NCBI GenBank assembly: GCA_018060185.1
Contig: JAGOWQ010000004.1
Location: 1-64,000 of the forward strand
Length of the DNA: 64,000 nucleotides
Reading direction: 5' to 3'
Source of the DNA: Leptotrichiaceae bacterium
GTDB lineage: Bacteria > Fusobacteriota > Fusobacteriia > Fusobacteriales > Leptotrichiaceae
The first letter of the stretch is position 1; each line of letters opens with the position of its first letter. Below are positions 7,814 to 17,958 of this stretch, one piece after another. Below the pieces are notes generated by a model. The model worked only from the letters and a program-made list of their open reading frames with translations, made no database searches and had not been told where the DNA came from. A program made the translations under genes and the position numbers.

Positions 7814-9154
7814 TTATTTAACTGTTGTTTTTATTTTAACATCTAAAAATTGAATTTCTAAATCATCTTTTTTGCTAAGTTCAATTCCTCTTTTCACAAT
7901 TTTACCATTTTTTCTTGTGAGAGTATATCCTTGTTTTAATATATCATTTATTGAATATTTTGATATTTTTACACTCCTATATTCTAACTCTTTTTTTAAT
8001 ATTTTCAACTTATTTTTGATTTGATTATTTATATCTTTTTCCTTTAATAAAAGCTTTTCTCTTTGAATTTCAACTAATTGCTTTAAATTTATTTTATCAA
8101 ATCTTTTTTTTCTGAATTCAATATTTTCTCTCCCTTTTTCAACAATCCTTTTTAATTCTCTAGTTAATCTTTGTTCAATATTTATTAAATCCATCTTCTT
8201 ATCATTTAATAAACTAATATAATTTTTTATATAATAATTATTTTTTCTTTGCTCTAACTCTTTTTTTATTATATTTATTTTATTTAAAAGTAATTTATTT
8301 AATGTATTTTCCATTGCAAATAAATCTTTTTTTAAAGAAACTTTTTCAGGAACTAATATCTCTATCGCTTGTGTAGGAGTAGACGCCCTTTTATCTGCAA
8401 CCAAGTCAGATAAAAGATGATCTATTTCATGTCCAACTGCTGATATTATAGGTAGTTCAGATTTAAAAATTGTTTCTATGACAATTTCTTCATTAAATGC
8501 CCATAAGTCCTCTATACTTCCTCCACCTCTTCCTATAATTAGTGCGTCTATACCTAAATCTTCTCTTATATCATTTCTATTAAAAAACTCTATACCTTTG
8601 GATACTTCGATTGCAGCACCCTCTCCTTGAACTTTTGCAGGATAAAGATATATATTTATATTTTTATTTCTTTTATGCGTAGTATTTATTATATCCCTTA
8701 TAGCAGCTCCTGTTTCTGCTGTTACAACACCAATATTCATAGGTAAAACCGGAAACTCTTTTTTATACTCTTTATTGAAATAACCTTTTTCAAAATAATA
8801 TTTTTTTAATTGTTCTAATTTTTCATATAGAGAACCTAGTTTATTTGTTTTTTCTAATGTTTCGGCTATTATTTGATATGAACCGTTTGATTCATAAATT
8901 GTAGCGCTCCCCATTATTTTTACTTGGTCTCCTTCTTTTAAATCATTTGGAACATTTTTAAAAGCATACTTAAATATAGCACATTTTACACTTGCTTTAT
9001 CATCTTTTAGTGTAAAATATAAATGTCCTGATTTGTAGTAAGTTATATTTGATAATTCACCTTGAATAAATATATTTTTAAAAGTCTGTGTTCCTTCTAT
9101 AAATTGTTTTATAGCTCTGTTCACTTCACTTACTGAAAAAATTGTTGCTTGCAT
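7814..9154 (-). CDS. xseA: Exodeoxyribonuclease VII large subunit
   Basis: Large subunit of the single-strand exonuclease ExoVII. The 446-residue protein has the expected order: an N-terminal OB fold (residues 1-100, starting FSVSEVNRAI), the catalytic core with the GRGGGSIEDLWAFNEE motif near residues 208-223 and the SAVGHEIDHLLSDLVADKR segment, then a long lysine- and glutamate-rich coiled coil (about 280-400). The small subunit xseB is not adjacent and none is seen in the window, although it is often next to xseA. ATG start at 9154 with AGAGGTG upstream. Tightly packed between the Spx/ArsC-like gene and the dCMP deaminase gene. Confidence 0.95.
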   Translation of the reverse strand: MQATIFSVSEVNRAIKQFIEGTQTFKNIFIQGELSNITYYKSGHLYFTLKDDKASVKCAIFKYAFKNVPNDLKEGDQVKIMGSATIYESNGSYQIIAETLEKTNKLGSLYEKLEQLKKYYFEKGYFNKEYKKEFPVLPMNIGVVTAETGAAIRDIINTTHKRNKNINIYLYPAKVQGEGAAIEVSKGIEFFNRNDIREDLGIDALIIGRGGGSIEDLWAFNEEIVIETIFKSELPIISAVGHEIDHLLSDLVADKRASTPTQAIEILVPEKVSLKKDLFAMENTLNKLLLNKINIIKKELEQRKNNYYIKNYISLLNDKKMDLINIEQRLTRELKRIVEKGRENIEFRKKRFDKINLKQLVEIQREKLLLKEKDINNQIKNKLKILKKELEYRSVKISKYSINDILKQGYTLTRKNGKIVKRGIELSKKDDLEIQFLDVKIKTTVK

Positions 9155-9166
9155 TTATACACCTCT

Positions 9167-9523
9167 TTATTTCCCAAATTTTTCTTTATACTCTTCTTCT
9201 TTAAAACCTAAAAGAACAATATTCTCTGATATTAAAATAGGTCTTTTAATAAGCATCCCATTTGAAGATAATAATTTTATCTGTTCTTCATTTGACATAT
9301 TTTTTAATTTATCCTTTAAATTCATTTCTTTATAAACATTACCACTTGTATTGAAAAACTTTTTTAATTCTAAATTACTTTTTTTATAAATTTCCATTAA
9401 TTCTTCAATATTAGGCGTTTCTTCAACAATATGCTTTTTTTCATATTTTACTTTATTTTCATCAAGCCATTTTAAAGCCTTTTTACAAGTTCCACATGTA
9501 GGATAGTAGTATATTTTTTTCAT
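9167..9523 (-). CDS. Spx/ArsC-family thioredoxin-fold protein
   Basis: Small ArsC/Spx-fold protein of 118 residues. It carries CxxC at residues 10-13 (YPTCGTCKKALKWL) and the late helical segment typical of the family (IKRPILISENIVLLGF, residues 93-108). Members are either arsenate-reductase-like enzymes or Spx/MgsR-type regulators that bind RNA polymerase; sequence alone does not decide. No ars genes are nearby. The start is ATG at 9523, with AGAGG nine bases upstream; an in-frame TTG three codons earlier lies against the ribosome site and is unlikely. It lies between uvrB and xseA in one operon. Confidence 0.8.
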   Translation of the reverse strand: MKKIYYYPTCGTCKKALKWLDENKVKYEKKHIVEETPNIEELMEIYKKSNLELKKFFNTSGNVYKEMNLKDKLKNMSNEEQIKLLSSNGMLIKRPILISENIVLLGFKEEEYKEKFGK

Positions 9524-9580
9524 TTTAATCAACCTCTTCTTATTTTTAATATTTTCTATTAAGATTTTTTATTTAAAAAC

Positions 9581-11557
9581 TTAAATCTGTATAAAAATCT
9601 TTTTCAATTCATTCATTTTATCCCTTAACTTAATAGCCTCTTCAAAATTGAGTTCTTCAGCAAGTTTTTGTATTTCTTTATTAAGTTTTTTTATTTCTTT
9701 TTCTATTTCACCTTGATTTTTAAATTCTTTTTTTATTTTATCTATATTTTTTTCTTTTTCTATTTCATAGTCTACTAATGATTCTGCTATTTCTCTTTCT
9801 ATTGATTTTGGATTTATGCCATTATCTATATTGTACTTTTCTTGGACTTCACGTCTTCTGTTCACTTCCAATATAGACTCTTCCATTGATCCTGTCATTC
9901 TGTCTGCATAGAGTATGACTTGTCCTTCAACATTTCTAGCTGCTCTACCCATTGTCTGAATCAAAGATCTTCTTGACCGTAGATATCCTTCTTTATCTGC
10001 TTCCAATATTGCAACTAAAGAAACTTCAGGTATATCCAATCCCTCTCTTAACAGATTTATCCCCACTAAAACATCAAATTCACCTATTCTTAGTCCTCTT
10101 ATTATTTCTGTTCTTTCTAAAGTATCAATATCAGAATGCATATATTTCACTTTTATTCCATATTCTAAATAATAGTCAGTAAGCTCTTCTGCCATTTTTT
10201 TGGTAAGTGTTGTTACCAAAACTCTTTGATTTTTTGACACCCTTATTTTTATCTCATCCATTAAGTCATCTATTTGATTTTTAGATTTTCTTATTTCTAT
10301 TTTAGGTTCAACAATCCCTGTTGGTCTTACTAATTGTTCAACTATTTCATCTCCTGATTGAGATAATTCATAATCACTCGGAGTAGCAGATATATAAACA
10401 ACTTGAGGAACTTTTTCAAAAAATTCTTCAAATTTTAGTGGTCTATTATCATAAGCACTAGGAAGCCTAAATCCATTGTCTATTAATGACTGTTTCCTAG
10501 CTCTATCTCCTTTATACATACCATTTATTTGAGGAACAGATATATGAGATTCATCCAAGAATACTACCATATCACTAGGGAAATAGTCCAAAAGCGTATC
10601 AGGAGCCTCCCCTGAATTTTTTCCTGTCAAATATCTCGAATAATTTTCAACTCCTTTACAGTACCCTATTTCAGATATCATTTCTAAATCATATTCTGTT
10701 CTTTGTTTTATCCTCTGGGACTCTAAAAGTTTATTCTGATTTTCAAAAAACTTTATTCTATCTTCAAGTTCTTCTTTTATTTCATTAAATATTTTATCTG
10801 AGTCTTCATTAGATAAATAATGGGTTGCTGGCATTATAGTAAGTCTTTTTATATCTTTTATTTTTTGACCTGTAAGGGTATTTATTTCCGAAATAGATTC
10901 AAGTTCATCACCAAAAAACTCAAATCTATATCCGTTGTCTAAATATGAGGGATGAAGATCAATAATGTCTCCTTTTACTCTAAATTTACCTCTTTCAAAT
11001 CCGATATCATTTCTTTCGTATCTTAATGATATAAGTCTTTTTATAAGTTCATTTCTATCTATACCATTTGTTTCTACATCTATTGGAATTGATTTTTCCT
11101 TATACGCTTCAGGAGATCCCAATCCATATATAGCTGAAACTGACGCTACTATTATTACATCTCTTCTATTTAAAAGAGCTGCTGTTGCTGCATGACGTAA
11201 TTTATCTATTTCATCATTTATTGAAGAATCTTTTTCTATGTAAGTGTCTGTTGACATTACATAAGCTTCGGGTTGATAGTAGTCATAATACGAAACAAAA
11301 TACTCTACAGCATTTTCTGGAAAAAATTGCTTGTATTCACTATATAACTGTGCTGCTAATGTCTTATTAGGAGCCATTATTAAAGCAGGTCTATTTATCT
11401 TTTCTATAACATTTGCAACAGTAAATGTCTTACCTGAGCCTGTAACACCCAGTAATATTTGATCTGTTATACCATTTTCAAGATTCTCAACTATTTTTTC
11501 TATTGCTTGGGGTTGATCTCCAGTAGGTTTGAATTTAGAATGTATTTTAAAATCCAT
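9581..11557 (-). CDS. uvrB: Excinuclease ABC subunit B
   Basis: DNA damage recognition and strand-opening subunit of nucleotide excision repair, 658 residues, the usual length. Visible landmarks: Walker A GVTGSGKT (residues 37-44), the beta-hairpin that probes DNA ([11 protein letters not shown], about residues 91-101), DEAD-type motif FLDESH, helicase motifs V and VI ([22 protein letters not shown]) and a C-terminal UVR domain ([17 protein letters not shown]). First gene of a probable seven-gene operon running to 4382. ATG start at 11557. No LexA-type operator could be recognised upstream. Confidence 0.98.
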   Translation of the reverse strand: MDFKIHSKFKPTGDQPQAIEKIVENLENGITDQILLGVTGSGKTFTVANVIEKINRPALIMAPNKTLAAQLYSEYKQFFPENAVEYFVSYYDYYQPEAYVMSTDTYIEKDSSINDEIDKLRHAATAALLNRRDVIIVASVSAIYGLGSPEAYKEKSIPIDVETNGIDRNELIKRLISLRYERNDIGFERGKFRVKGDIIDLHPSYLDNGYRFEFFGDELESISEINTLTGQKIKDIKRLTIMPATHYLSNEDSDKIFNEIKEELEDRIKFFENQNKLLESQRIKQRTEYDLEMISEIGYCKGVENYSRYLTGKNSGEAPDTLLDYFPSDMVVFLDESHISVPQINGMYKGDRARKQSLIDNGFRLPSAYDNRPLKFEEFFEKVPQVVYISATPSDYELSQSGDEIVEQLVRPTGIVEPKIEIRKSKNQIDDLMDEIKIRVSKNQRVLVTTLTKKMAEELTDYYLEYGIKVKYMHSDIDTLERTEIIRGLRIGEFDVLVGINLLREGLDIPEVSLVAILEADKEGYLRSRRSLIQTMGRAARNVEGQVILYADRMTGSMEESILEVNRRREVQEKYNIDNGINPKSIEREIAESLVDYEIEKEKNIDKIKKEFKNQGEIEKEIKKLNKEIQKLAEELNFEEAIKLRDKMNELKKIFIQI

Positions 11558-11653
11558 TTTATTTTCTCTCTTTCGATTTTTATTATATTTTTTAAAATTT
11601 TTATTTTAATTATTTGATGTTATCTTCAATTTATCATATTTTAATTATACTAA

Positions 11654-11685
11654 AAAAGACTGGCTTTTTCCAGTCTTTTATTATT
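11654..11685 (-). terminator. Intrinsic terminator after the GHL10 gene
   Basis: Perfect 10-bp stem: aaaagactgg (11654-11663) and ccagtctttt (11670-11679), loop of six bases, flanked by A and T runs on both sides. It ends the transcript coming from 11757 upward and insulates uvrB. T runs on both strands would allow it to work in either direction. Confidence 0.85.
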
Positions 11686-11756
11686 TTTAGTTTTTTATAA
11701 AAAATTTTATTTTAATTGCTTAATTTAAATATAAATAATTTTTATAAATCATATTT

Positions 11757-13028
11757 TTATTTATTATAAGGTCCGTTTAATAAACTTGCCATTATATTTT
11801 TAGGATTATCTCTCAATGACTTATAGCTGAAAAATATACTTCCTTTTACTTCGGAAAATCTCCTGTTATAGTTAATTTGATTTGTCAATTCATTGGAATT
11901 AGTCCAGTCTTTTACTTTATAAGCAGCTTGCCCTATATACAAGTCTGTTTTTGTTTTTTTTGCATTATTACTCCACCAGTTAACTAAAGTATTGTATTCT
12001 GCTACTTCAAATCCTTGATTCCAATAAATTTGTGGTGCTACATAATCAAGCCAACTATTTTCCATCCATTTTAATATATCAGCATAAAGGTCATCATAGT
12101 TTTGAATACCTGCTCTTGTGTTAGATCCTTTAATTGGATCTGTAGATGCATTTCTCCATACTCCAAAAGGGCTAATACCAAAAGATACGTCTGATTTTTC
12201 ATTTTTTATAGATTTATTTAATTTTTGAACTAACATATTTATATTATTTCTTCGCCAATCTCCTATACTTGAAAAATTTCTTCCGTATTTTTTATATTGT
12301 GTACTATCAGGATATTCCTGCCCTTTCACTTTATAAGGATAAAAATAGTCATCCATATGAACACCATCAATATCATAATTTTTTACAACTTCCATTATGC
12401 TATCTACAACATAATCATTTACTTCTGGTATACCAGGATTTAAATATAATTTACCTCCATACATAACAGTCCATTCAGGCTTTTTTCTTCCTATGTTATT
12501 ACTTGATAATTTTTCTATACCACCATTCATAGTAAGTCTGTAAGGATTGAACCACGCATGAAATTCAATACCTCTTTTATGAGCTTCATCAACCATAAAT
12601 TTTAAAGGATCGTATCCTGGATTAATTCCTTGAGTTCCAGTTAAATATTCAGACCAAGGGGCATATTTTGAAGGATAAAAAGCATCTCCTACTGGTTTTA
12701 CTTGAACAAATACTGCATTCATATTCCATTTTTTAACATTTTCTAATATTTGAATATACTCTCTTTTTTGACTTTCTACACTTAGTCCTTTTTTAGATGG
12801 CCAGTCAATATTTATAACGCTCGCTACCCAAACCCCTCTCAATTCATTTGTACGTTGGTTAAAAGTCCCTGTTCTAGTTGATTCTAATTTTGATTTATCA
12901 TTATTATAGCTATTTATTATATTAAGTATTTCTCTTTCCTCATTTGATGATATTTTACTTTTTGCATTTAATACCAATGCTGATGCTAGTATTGCCATTA
13001 ATAATATTATTTTTTTTACTAATACCAC
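11757..13028 (-). CDS. Secreted family-10-like glycosyl hydrolase (GHL10 / DUF187, DigH/YngK type)
   Basis: Exported protein of 423 residues with an N-terminal signal peptide (hydrophobic residues 5-20, cleavage probably near LNAKS). The GHL10 domain starts at ELRGVWVASVINIDWPS (about residue 62) and includes FVQVKPVGDAFYPS, FHAWFNPYRLT and DGVHMDDYFYPY, the active-site region of the family. Characterised relatives such as E. coli DigH cut glycan strands of denuded peptidoglycan; a cell-wall role is the best guess. The start is GTG at 13028 with AAGGAG six bases upstream. Last gene of a long minus-strand operon, followed by a strong terminator. Confidence 0.87.
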   Translation of the reverse strand: MVLVKKIILLMAILASALVLNAKSKISSNEEREILNIINSYNNDKSKLESTRTGTFNQRTNELRGVWVASVINIDWPSKKGLSVESQKREYIQILENVKKWNMNAVFVQVKPVGDAFYPSKYAPWSEYLTGTQGINPGYDPLKFMVDEAHKRGIEFHAWFNPYRLTMNGGIEKLSSNNIGRKKPEWTVMYGGKLYLNPGIPEVNDYVVDSIMEVVKNYDIDGVHMDDYFYPYKVKGQEYPDSTQYKKYGRNFSSIGDWRRNNINMLVQKLNKSIKNEKSDVSFGISPFGVWRNASTDPIKGSNTRAGIQNYDDLYADILKWMENSWLDYVAPQIYWNQGFEVAEYNTLVNWWSNNAKKTKTDLYIGQAAYKVKDWTNSNELTNQINYNRRFSEVKGSIFFSYKSLRDNPKNIMASLLNGPYNK

Positions 13029-13048
13029 TATATTCTCCTTATATTTTT

Positions 13049-13789
13049 TTATTTATTCCTTAATATTTCAAAATCCATTAAAATAGGTAAATGATCAGAT
13101 AAAGTTGTATTTATAACATTATAATTAATTAATCTTATTTCTTTTGAATGAAGAATAAAATCAAGTTCCTTTTTTGGATTCCAACTTGGAAATGTGGGCT
13201 TATTCAAATAATTTACATTTTCTAATTCACTTGCCTTTAAAAATAACTCAATTTCTTCATTACCCCAAAGAACATTAAAGTCGCCCGCTACAATAAATGG
13301 TTTTTTACATCTTTTCACAAGATCATGTAGTTGTACTATCTGCCTTAATCTAGTTTTCCCACCTAAAGCCAAGTGCACTATAAATATAACTATTTCTCCT
13401 ATATCTGCTTCTATTATAAGCTTTTTCATGCCATTATTTAAATAATGGAATTTTTGATTTTTTATTTCTTTTTTAGATAAAATTGCATTTCCTTGTTTCC
13501 TTAACATAGGAACTTTCATATATCTTGAATGTTCCTCATATTTATATTGAGAAACTGAATGTTGACCTAGTATTTCTCCTAAAAATTTTGCTTGATTTGT
13601 TTCTCTTGTTCTAAAAGAGCCTAAATCTACTTCTACTAAACCTACAATATCTGGGTTATATCCATCTATAAATTCTCCTATTCTATTTATATGATCTAAT
13701 GTTTGCCCAAGATACCCTCTCATATGTTTAAATGTTTTATTTAAATTTTTTCCTGTACCATACCTTATATTATATAAAAGAAATCTCAT
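13049..13789 (-). CDS. Endonuclease/exonuclease/phosphatase (EEP) family hydrolase
   Basis: Metal-dependent phosphohydrolase of 246 residues. The family motifs appear in order: LLYN at residues 4-7, the metal-binding glutamate at residue 53 (VGLVEVD), VHLALGG (about 138), GDFN (about 169-172), LDFIL, and the catalytic C-terminal SDHLPI. Members cleave DNA, RNA, inositol phosphates or sphingomyelin, so the substrate is open. No signal peptide is evident. Its ATG overlaps the stop of the upstream methyltransferase (ATGA), indicating translational coupling, and the GHL10 gene follows after 20 bp. Confidence 0.85.
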   Translation of the reverse strand: MRFLLYNIRYGTGKNLNKTFKHMRGYLGQTLDHINRIGEFIDGYNPDIVGLVEVDLGSFRTRETNQAKFLGEILGQHSVSQYKYEEHSRYMKVPMLRKQGNAILSKKEIKNQKFHYLNNGMKKLIIEADIGEIVIFIVHLALGGKTRLRQIVQLHDLVKRCKKPFIVAGDFNVLWGNEEIELFLKASELENVNYLNKPTFPSWNPKKELDFILHSKEIRLINYNVINTTLSDHLPILMDFEILRNK

Positions 13790-14451
13790 ATTAATTGTTT
13801 CCTAACTATACCTACACCATCTCCAAATGGTAAGAGTATAAAATTATATTTTTCATTTAATTCAACAATAAATTCTTTAAGTCTTTTTACTATTGTTTTG
13901 TATCTTTTCGGTATATTCTCTTCTTTTTCGGCAACTATCCCTCTAAACATAATGTTATCTATAAATATTGTACCATTGTCAGAAAGATGTTTATAACTCA
14001 TTTCAAAAAAATTTTTATATTGTCCTTTAGATGCATCTATAAAAATGAAATCATATTTATTTTCTACATTTAACTTAGGTATTTCTTCTAGTGCATTTCC
14101 TAAAATCAAGTTATTTTTATCAAAAATTTTTGCTTTTTTAAAATTTTCTACTGCTTTTTCATATCTCTTTTCGTCAATCTCAATTGTAGTTAGCATACCT
14201 CCATTTTCATTTGCTATGCTTCCTAAAAAAAAACCTGAAAATCCAGTAGCAGTCCCAATTTCTAGTATATTTTTAGCCTTTATTCTCTTAGCTTCAAAAA
14301 TCATATAATTAAGAACTTCTCTCGTTATAATTGGAACATTATCATCCAAACTTTCTTTTTCAACAATTTTTATAACTTCATTTTCTATTTTAAATAAATT
14401 TTGTACATATTCAGATGAATTTTTAAAATTTTCTATCATAATTTTTACCAT
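13786..14451 (-). CDS. Class I SAM-dependent O-methyltransferase (TrmR / caffeoyl-CoA OMT-like)
   Basis: Methyltransferase of 221 residues. The SAM-binding glycine motif is ILEIGTATGFSGFF (about residues 61-74), followed by TTIEIDE (acidic ribose ligand) and DFIFIDASKGQY (metal-binding region). Bacterial proteins of this type include TrmR, which methylates 5-hydroxyuridine in tRNA anticodons; that role is likely but not shown here. There are two possible starts: ATG at 14451, with AAGGA only two bases away, or ATG at 14439, which is 14 bases from it; I keep the longer. Overlaps the next gene by 4 bp. Confidence 0.83.
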   Translation of the reverse strand: MVKIMIENFKNSSEYVQNLFKIENEVIKIVEKESLDDNVPIITREVLNYMIFEAKRIKAKNILEIGTATGFSGFFLGSIANENGGMLTTIEIDEKRYEKAVENFKKAKIFDKNNLILGNALEEIPKLNVENKYDFIFIDASKGQYKNFFEMSYKHLSDNGTIFIDNIMFRGIVAEKEENIPKRYKTIVKRLKEFIVELNEKYNFILLPFGDGVGIVRKQLI

Positions 14452-14507
14452 ATTCCTTTTATACTAGTCTTTTTATTTTCTTTGTTTTGCTTTATTTTTT
14501 AATTTTT

Positions 14508-15545
14508 CTATAACATTTCTCCCATTTTAAATATAGGAAGCATAACAGAATAAACTATAAAACCTATAAGTATTCCAATTATAATTACTGAAATAGGTTC
14601 CAACATTTTTAATGTTATTTTTATTTTTTCATTTACTCTTTCATAGTAAATTTCATTTAAATTAAAAAATGAAATAGACATATCTCCCGTTTTTTCTCCT
14701 ATATTTAAAAAACTGATATATTCTTTATCAAAAAACTGGAAATTTTTAAAAGCATTTTGAACTTTTTCCCCTTTTTCTATTTTTTTTAATATTTTTTTTA
14801 TTTCTTCATTTAATAATTCGCTTTCTGTATTTTTACATAAATTCAGTGCTTCAGGAAGAGAAATATTTGAATTTAACAAATAATACATACTTTTTGTAAA
14901 ATTTAATATTTTTATTTCTTTGTATAATTTGCCAATAAGTGATATTTTTAAAATAAATTTTTCAAATTTTTTTTTATTTCTCCCTATAAAGTAAAACATT
15001 ACAAAAGAAAGAAAAAATAATAAAAATATTAAAACAACACCGTACTTATCAATAAATTCACTAATATTTATTATATTTTGAGTGATTTTAGGTAATTCTT
15101 GATCTATATCAGAATATATTCCTTTAAACTTTGGAACAATTGTTTTTAAAAGAATAAAAACAACAGTGAAAGCAGTTACTATAACTGATATTGGATATAT
15201 GCTCAAACTTTTTATTTCTTTTTTTATTTTTTGCCTAAATTCATAATTTTCATATAAGTTTTTAAAAATTTTTTCTATTTCTCCTATTTCCTCTCCTATT
15301 CTTATCATCTCTAAAAACTCTTTATCATTTGTTATTTTAGAAAAAGCTTTATTTAATTTCACCCCTTTTTCTATGTCCTTTTTTGTTTTTATTATTTTTT
15401 CTTTAAAATTTTTTCTGTGATTTATAGAAATTATACTTAAAGAATCTACAATACTTATTTTTCCTTTTAGTAAATAGTACATCCCCTTGCTAAAAGAAAG
15501 TAATTCTTTTTCATTTATTTTTTCTAAATTAAAAAAAATAGCCAC
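14508..15545 (-). CDS. Type IV pilus / type II secretion inner-membrane platform protein (PilC/GspF)
   Basis: Polytopic membrane platform protein of 345 residues with two copies of the T2SSF domain: the first ends in a membrane span at about residues 113-135, the second is preceded by spans near 165-190 and followed by one near 315-340. Repeated signatures are EEIGEIEKIFKNL and EKTGDMSISFFNL. It should turn with the assembly ATPase at the base of the machine. It is encoded 3.5 kb away from the pilin operon at 19085-24417, beyond three unrelated genes, in another transcript. Start is GTG at 15545 with AGGGGGG upstream. No ATPase gene is next to it. Confidence 0.87.
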   Translation of the reverse strand: MAIFFNLEKINEKELLSFSKGMYYLLKGKISIVDSLSIISINHRKNFKEKIIKTKKDIEKGVKLNKAFSKITNDKEFLEMIRIGEEIGEIEKIFKNLYENYEFRQKIKKEIKSLSIYPISVIVTAFTVVFILLKTIVPKFKGIYSDIDQELPKITQNIINISEFIDKYGVVLIFLLFFLSFVMFYFIGRNKKKFEKFILKISLIGKLYKEIKILNFTKSMYYLLNSNISLPEALNLCKNTESELLNEEIKKILKKIEKGEKVQNAFKNFQFFDKEYISFLNIGEKTGDMSISFFNLNEIYYERVNEKIKITLKMLEPISVIIIGILIGFIVYSVMLPIFKMGEML

Positions 15546-15597
15546 ATTAATCCCCCCTTATTTGATGTGTTTAGCTACTATTTTTATTATTGATTTG

Positions 15598-16965
15598 TTA
15601 TTGTTCTACTTCATTTTTATCTTCATCATTTCCTTTATTTTCTTTTTCATAATCTCTATTAAAATAACTTGGAACTACAGATAAAATCTTTTTGGCAAAT
15701 ATATTTTTTATAGGAATGTGTCCTTTATATATAAAAGTTTTTTCAAATGAATCTACTCTTGTCAATTCTAACAATGAAAAAAGTCTAAGAACAAATCCTA
15801 TTACAAAAGCAAATCTTATTGTATGAAATTTTTCTCCAAATATATAAATTACTCCATTATTTATATGAGTTCCTATTATACCCCCGAATATCCCAGCGAG
15901 TATTGCTACTAACCCACATACCAATGCGTAAGCTCCTACATAAGCATCTGCAGGTTCTTCAGATATTTCCATCATTAAATTTAATAGACTTAATGTTATC
16001 GCAGTAAAACCTATTGCATCTATTATTGCCACTGTAATTAACATAGAAGTCTTATTACTTTCTGTCATAGAAAAGTATGCTAAAACATAATATGTAGTAA
16101 AAAATATCCCCATTCTTAGCATAGTTTTATTTCCATATTTATCAGATAATTTTCCATAAAGTAAATATAATCCACTAGAAAGTATTGCTGTCAAAACCCC
16201 CATTTGAGATATGAACATTATATCAACATTTAAAATTTTTATTCTGTAGTATTCTGTCATTGGTTTTAAAAACTCCCAAGTAAATAGCCAGACAGAAGCA
16301 AATTTCAAATAAATAACAAAATTTTTATTTGCAAACGCCTTTTTTATACTTACCTTTCCTATTTTCTCACCTAAATCAGGTATGTAATGAAAGTACATTA
16401 TTATAGATTCTATAATAGCAGAAATTGACATAGAAAAAGTTAGTAAAGTCATACTCATTTTTTTATCTTCAATTGTTAGTAAATATCCGTAAAATAATGT
16501 ATACCCAACAACTGAAAGAGAAGAAAATAAATTTCTTAATCCAAAATATTTACCTCTATCTTTTTTAGAAATTATCTCTACCATAACAGACGTCCATACA
16601 TTATTTACAAATGGTGTAAATAACGCATATATTAACATTATAAAAAAGTAGACTTTTTGTTCTTTTTTATCAAAAATCACTGCAAATGGAAGTATACAAA
16701 CTGCTAATCTTGATATTAATATAGATATCATAAGAGTTCTTTTTCTACTACCAAGAATATTATTTATTTTTTTAGTAAAAATTTGCAAAAAGTAACCAGC
16801 TGTAGGTAATACAGAAATTATGGATATTAAAAATGAATTTACATTAAAATATATTGCCAAGCTCATCATAACAAAACTTTGCATACCAACAGAAAAACCA
16901 TTAAAAAACATGGCTTCTATTATAGATAATTTTTTAGTCCTTTTTATTGCTTGCTCTGTGTTCAT
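15598..16965 (-). CDS. Major facilitator superfamily transporter
   Basis: Membrane carrier of 455 residues with about twelve hydrophobic spans and a lysine-, aspartate- and glutamate-rich C-terminal tail. MFS features include the loop after span 2 (KKINNILGSRKRTLM) and the matching loop in the second half (GKLSDKYGNKTMLRMGI, the classic G-x3-D-x2-G pattern). Substrate not recognisable. It lies between a ROK sugar kinase and pilC, 53-64 bp from each; a sugar or glycoside substrate would fit the kinase, but that is context only. The AAAGGAG ribosome site is 14 bases from the ATG at 16965, a long spacing. Confidence 0.8.
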   Translation of the reverse strand: MNTEQAIKRTKKLSIIEAMFFNGFSVGMQSFVMMSLAIYFNVNSFLISIISVLPTAGYFLQIFTKKINNILGSRKRTLMISILISRLAVCILPFAVIFDKKEQKVYFFIMLIYALFTPFVNNVWTSVMVEIISKKDRGKYFGLRNLFSSLSVVGYTLFYGYLLTIEDKKMSMTLLTFSMSISAIIESIIMYFHYIPDLGEKIGKVSIKKAFANKNFVIYLKFASVWLFTWEFLKPMTEYYRIKILNVDIMFISQMGVLTAILSSGLYLLYGKLSDKYGNKTMLRMGIFFTTYYVLAYFSMTESNKTSMLITVAIIDAIGFTAITLSLLNLMMEISEEPADAYVGAYALVCGLVAILAGIFGGIIGTHINNGVIYIFGEKFHTIRFAFVIGFVLRLFSLLELTRVDSFEKTFIYKGHIPIKNIFAKKILSVVPSYFNRDYEKENKGNDEDKNEVEQ

Positions 16966-17028
16966 TGGACTTTTTTCAACTCCTTTTAAAATTGTAAAAG
17001 ACTCACCTATTATTAGATTACTTTTTTA

Positions 17029-17910
17029 TTATTTATTCTCTAAAGCTATTTTACCTAAAGCTATTGAACCTATAAATCCAGCTTCATCTCCAAGTCCTGG
17101 GTAAACTATATAATTATCAATTTTTTCTAAAATTTCTTTTTTGTATACATATCCATTTAAAATTTCTTGAACATTTTTTCTTATTAATGGAAATAATTGT
17201 TGTTGTTTCATCACTCCACCACCCATTATTATTTTTTGAGGTGATAAAATTAAAATATAATTTATTAATCCTTGAGCTAAATAATAAGCTTCCATTTCCC
17301 ATACTTTTTCATCATTAGCCAATTCAAATCCTTTTTTTCCCCATCTTCCTTCTATTGCAGGTCCTGAAGCCATACCTTCTAGACAATCTTTATGGAAAGG
17401 ACATTTACCTTCATATTTATCATCTTCGTGTCTTTTTAAAAAAATATGTCCCATTTCAGGATGAGTTAATCCTTGTAGCATTTTCCCATCAACAACTGCA
17501 CCAGCTCCGATTCCAGTTCCTACAGTTATATACATTACATTTTTAAGACCTTTTCCAGAACCCCACCATGATTCAGCAAGAGCCGCACCATTTACATCTG
17601 TATCAAATTCCATAGGAACATCAAAATGTTTTTTTAATTCTCCTATTAAATTGTAATCACTCCAGTGCGGTTTTGGAGTTTTTGTTATATAACCATATGT
17701 CTCAGAATCTTTCACTGGATCTATAGGACCAAAGCTTCCTACACCCATTACATCAAATTCTTTGTCTTTGAAATATTCTATAACTTGTTTCATTGTTTCA
17801 TCTGGAGTAGTAGTTGGAATATTTATTTTATCAATAATTTTTCCATCTTCAGTCCCTAATCCACAAATAAACTTCGTCCCCCCTGCTTCAACTGCTGCTA
17901 TTATTGCCAT
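17029..17910 (-). CDS. ROK-family sugar kinase, probable fructokinase
   Basis: Predicted ATP-dependent sugar kinase, 293 residues, of the GmuE/ScrK-type ROK fructokinases. Features: N-terminal phosphate-binding segment (AAVEAGGTKF), the catalytic aspartate segment FDTDVNGAALAES (about residues 99-111), the glycine-rich YITVGTGIGAGAV, and the ROK zinc site with the CPFHKDC segment after HPEMGH. Fructose or mannose is the likely acceptor. It is 48 bp downstream of the heptose-7-P kinase gene and upstream of an MFS carrier. ATG start at 17910 with GGAG upstream. Confidence 0.87.
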   Translation of the reverse strand: MAIIAAVEAGGTKFICGLGTEDGKIIDKINIPTTTPDETMKQVIEYFKDKEFDVMGVGSFGPIDPVKDSETYGYITKTPKPHWSDYNLIGELKKHFDVPMEFDTDVNGAALAESWWGSGKGLKNVMYITVGTGIGAGAVVDGKMLQGLTHPEMGHIFLKRHEDDKYEGKCPFHKDCLEGMASGPAIEGRWGKKGFELANDEKVWEMEAYYLAQGLINYILILSPQKIIMGGGVMKQQQLFPLIRKNVQEILNGYVYKKEILEKIDNYIVYPGLGDEAGFIGSIALGKIALENK

Positions 17911-17958
17911 ATTTTCACTCCTTACTTTTTATTTATTATTTTTAATATTTAATTTTAA

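Noticed and set aside
14440-14510. Terminator between the O-methyltransferase and pilC genes
   Set aside because: The gap is T-rich, but no paired stem precedes the run; genes here are probably cotranscribed.
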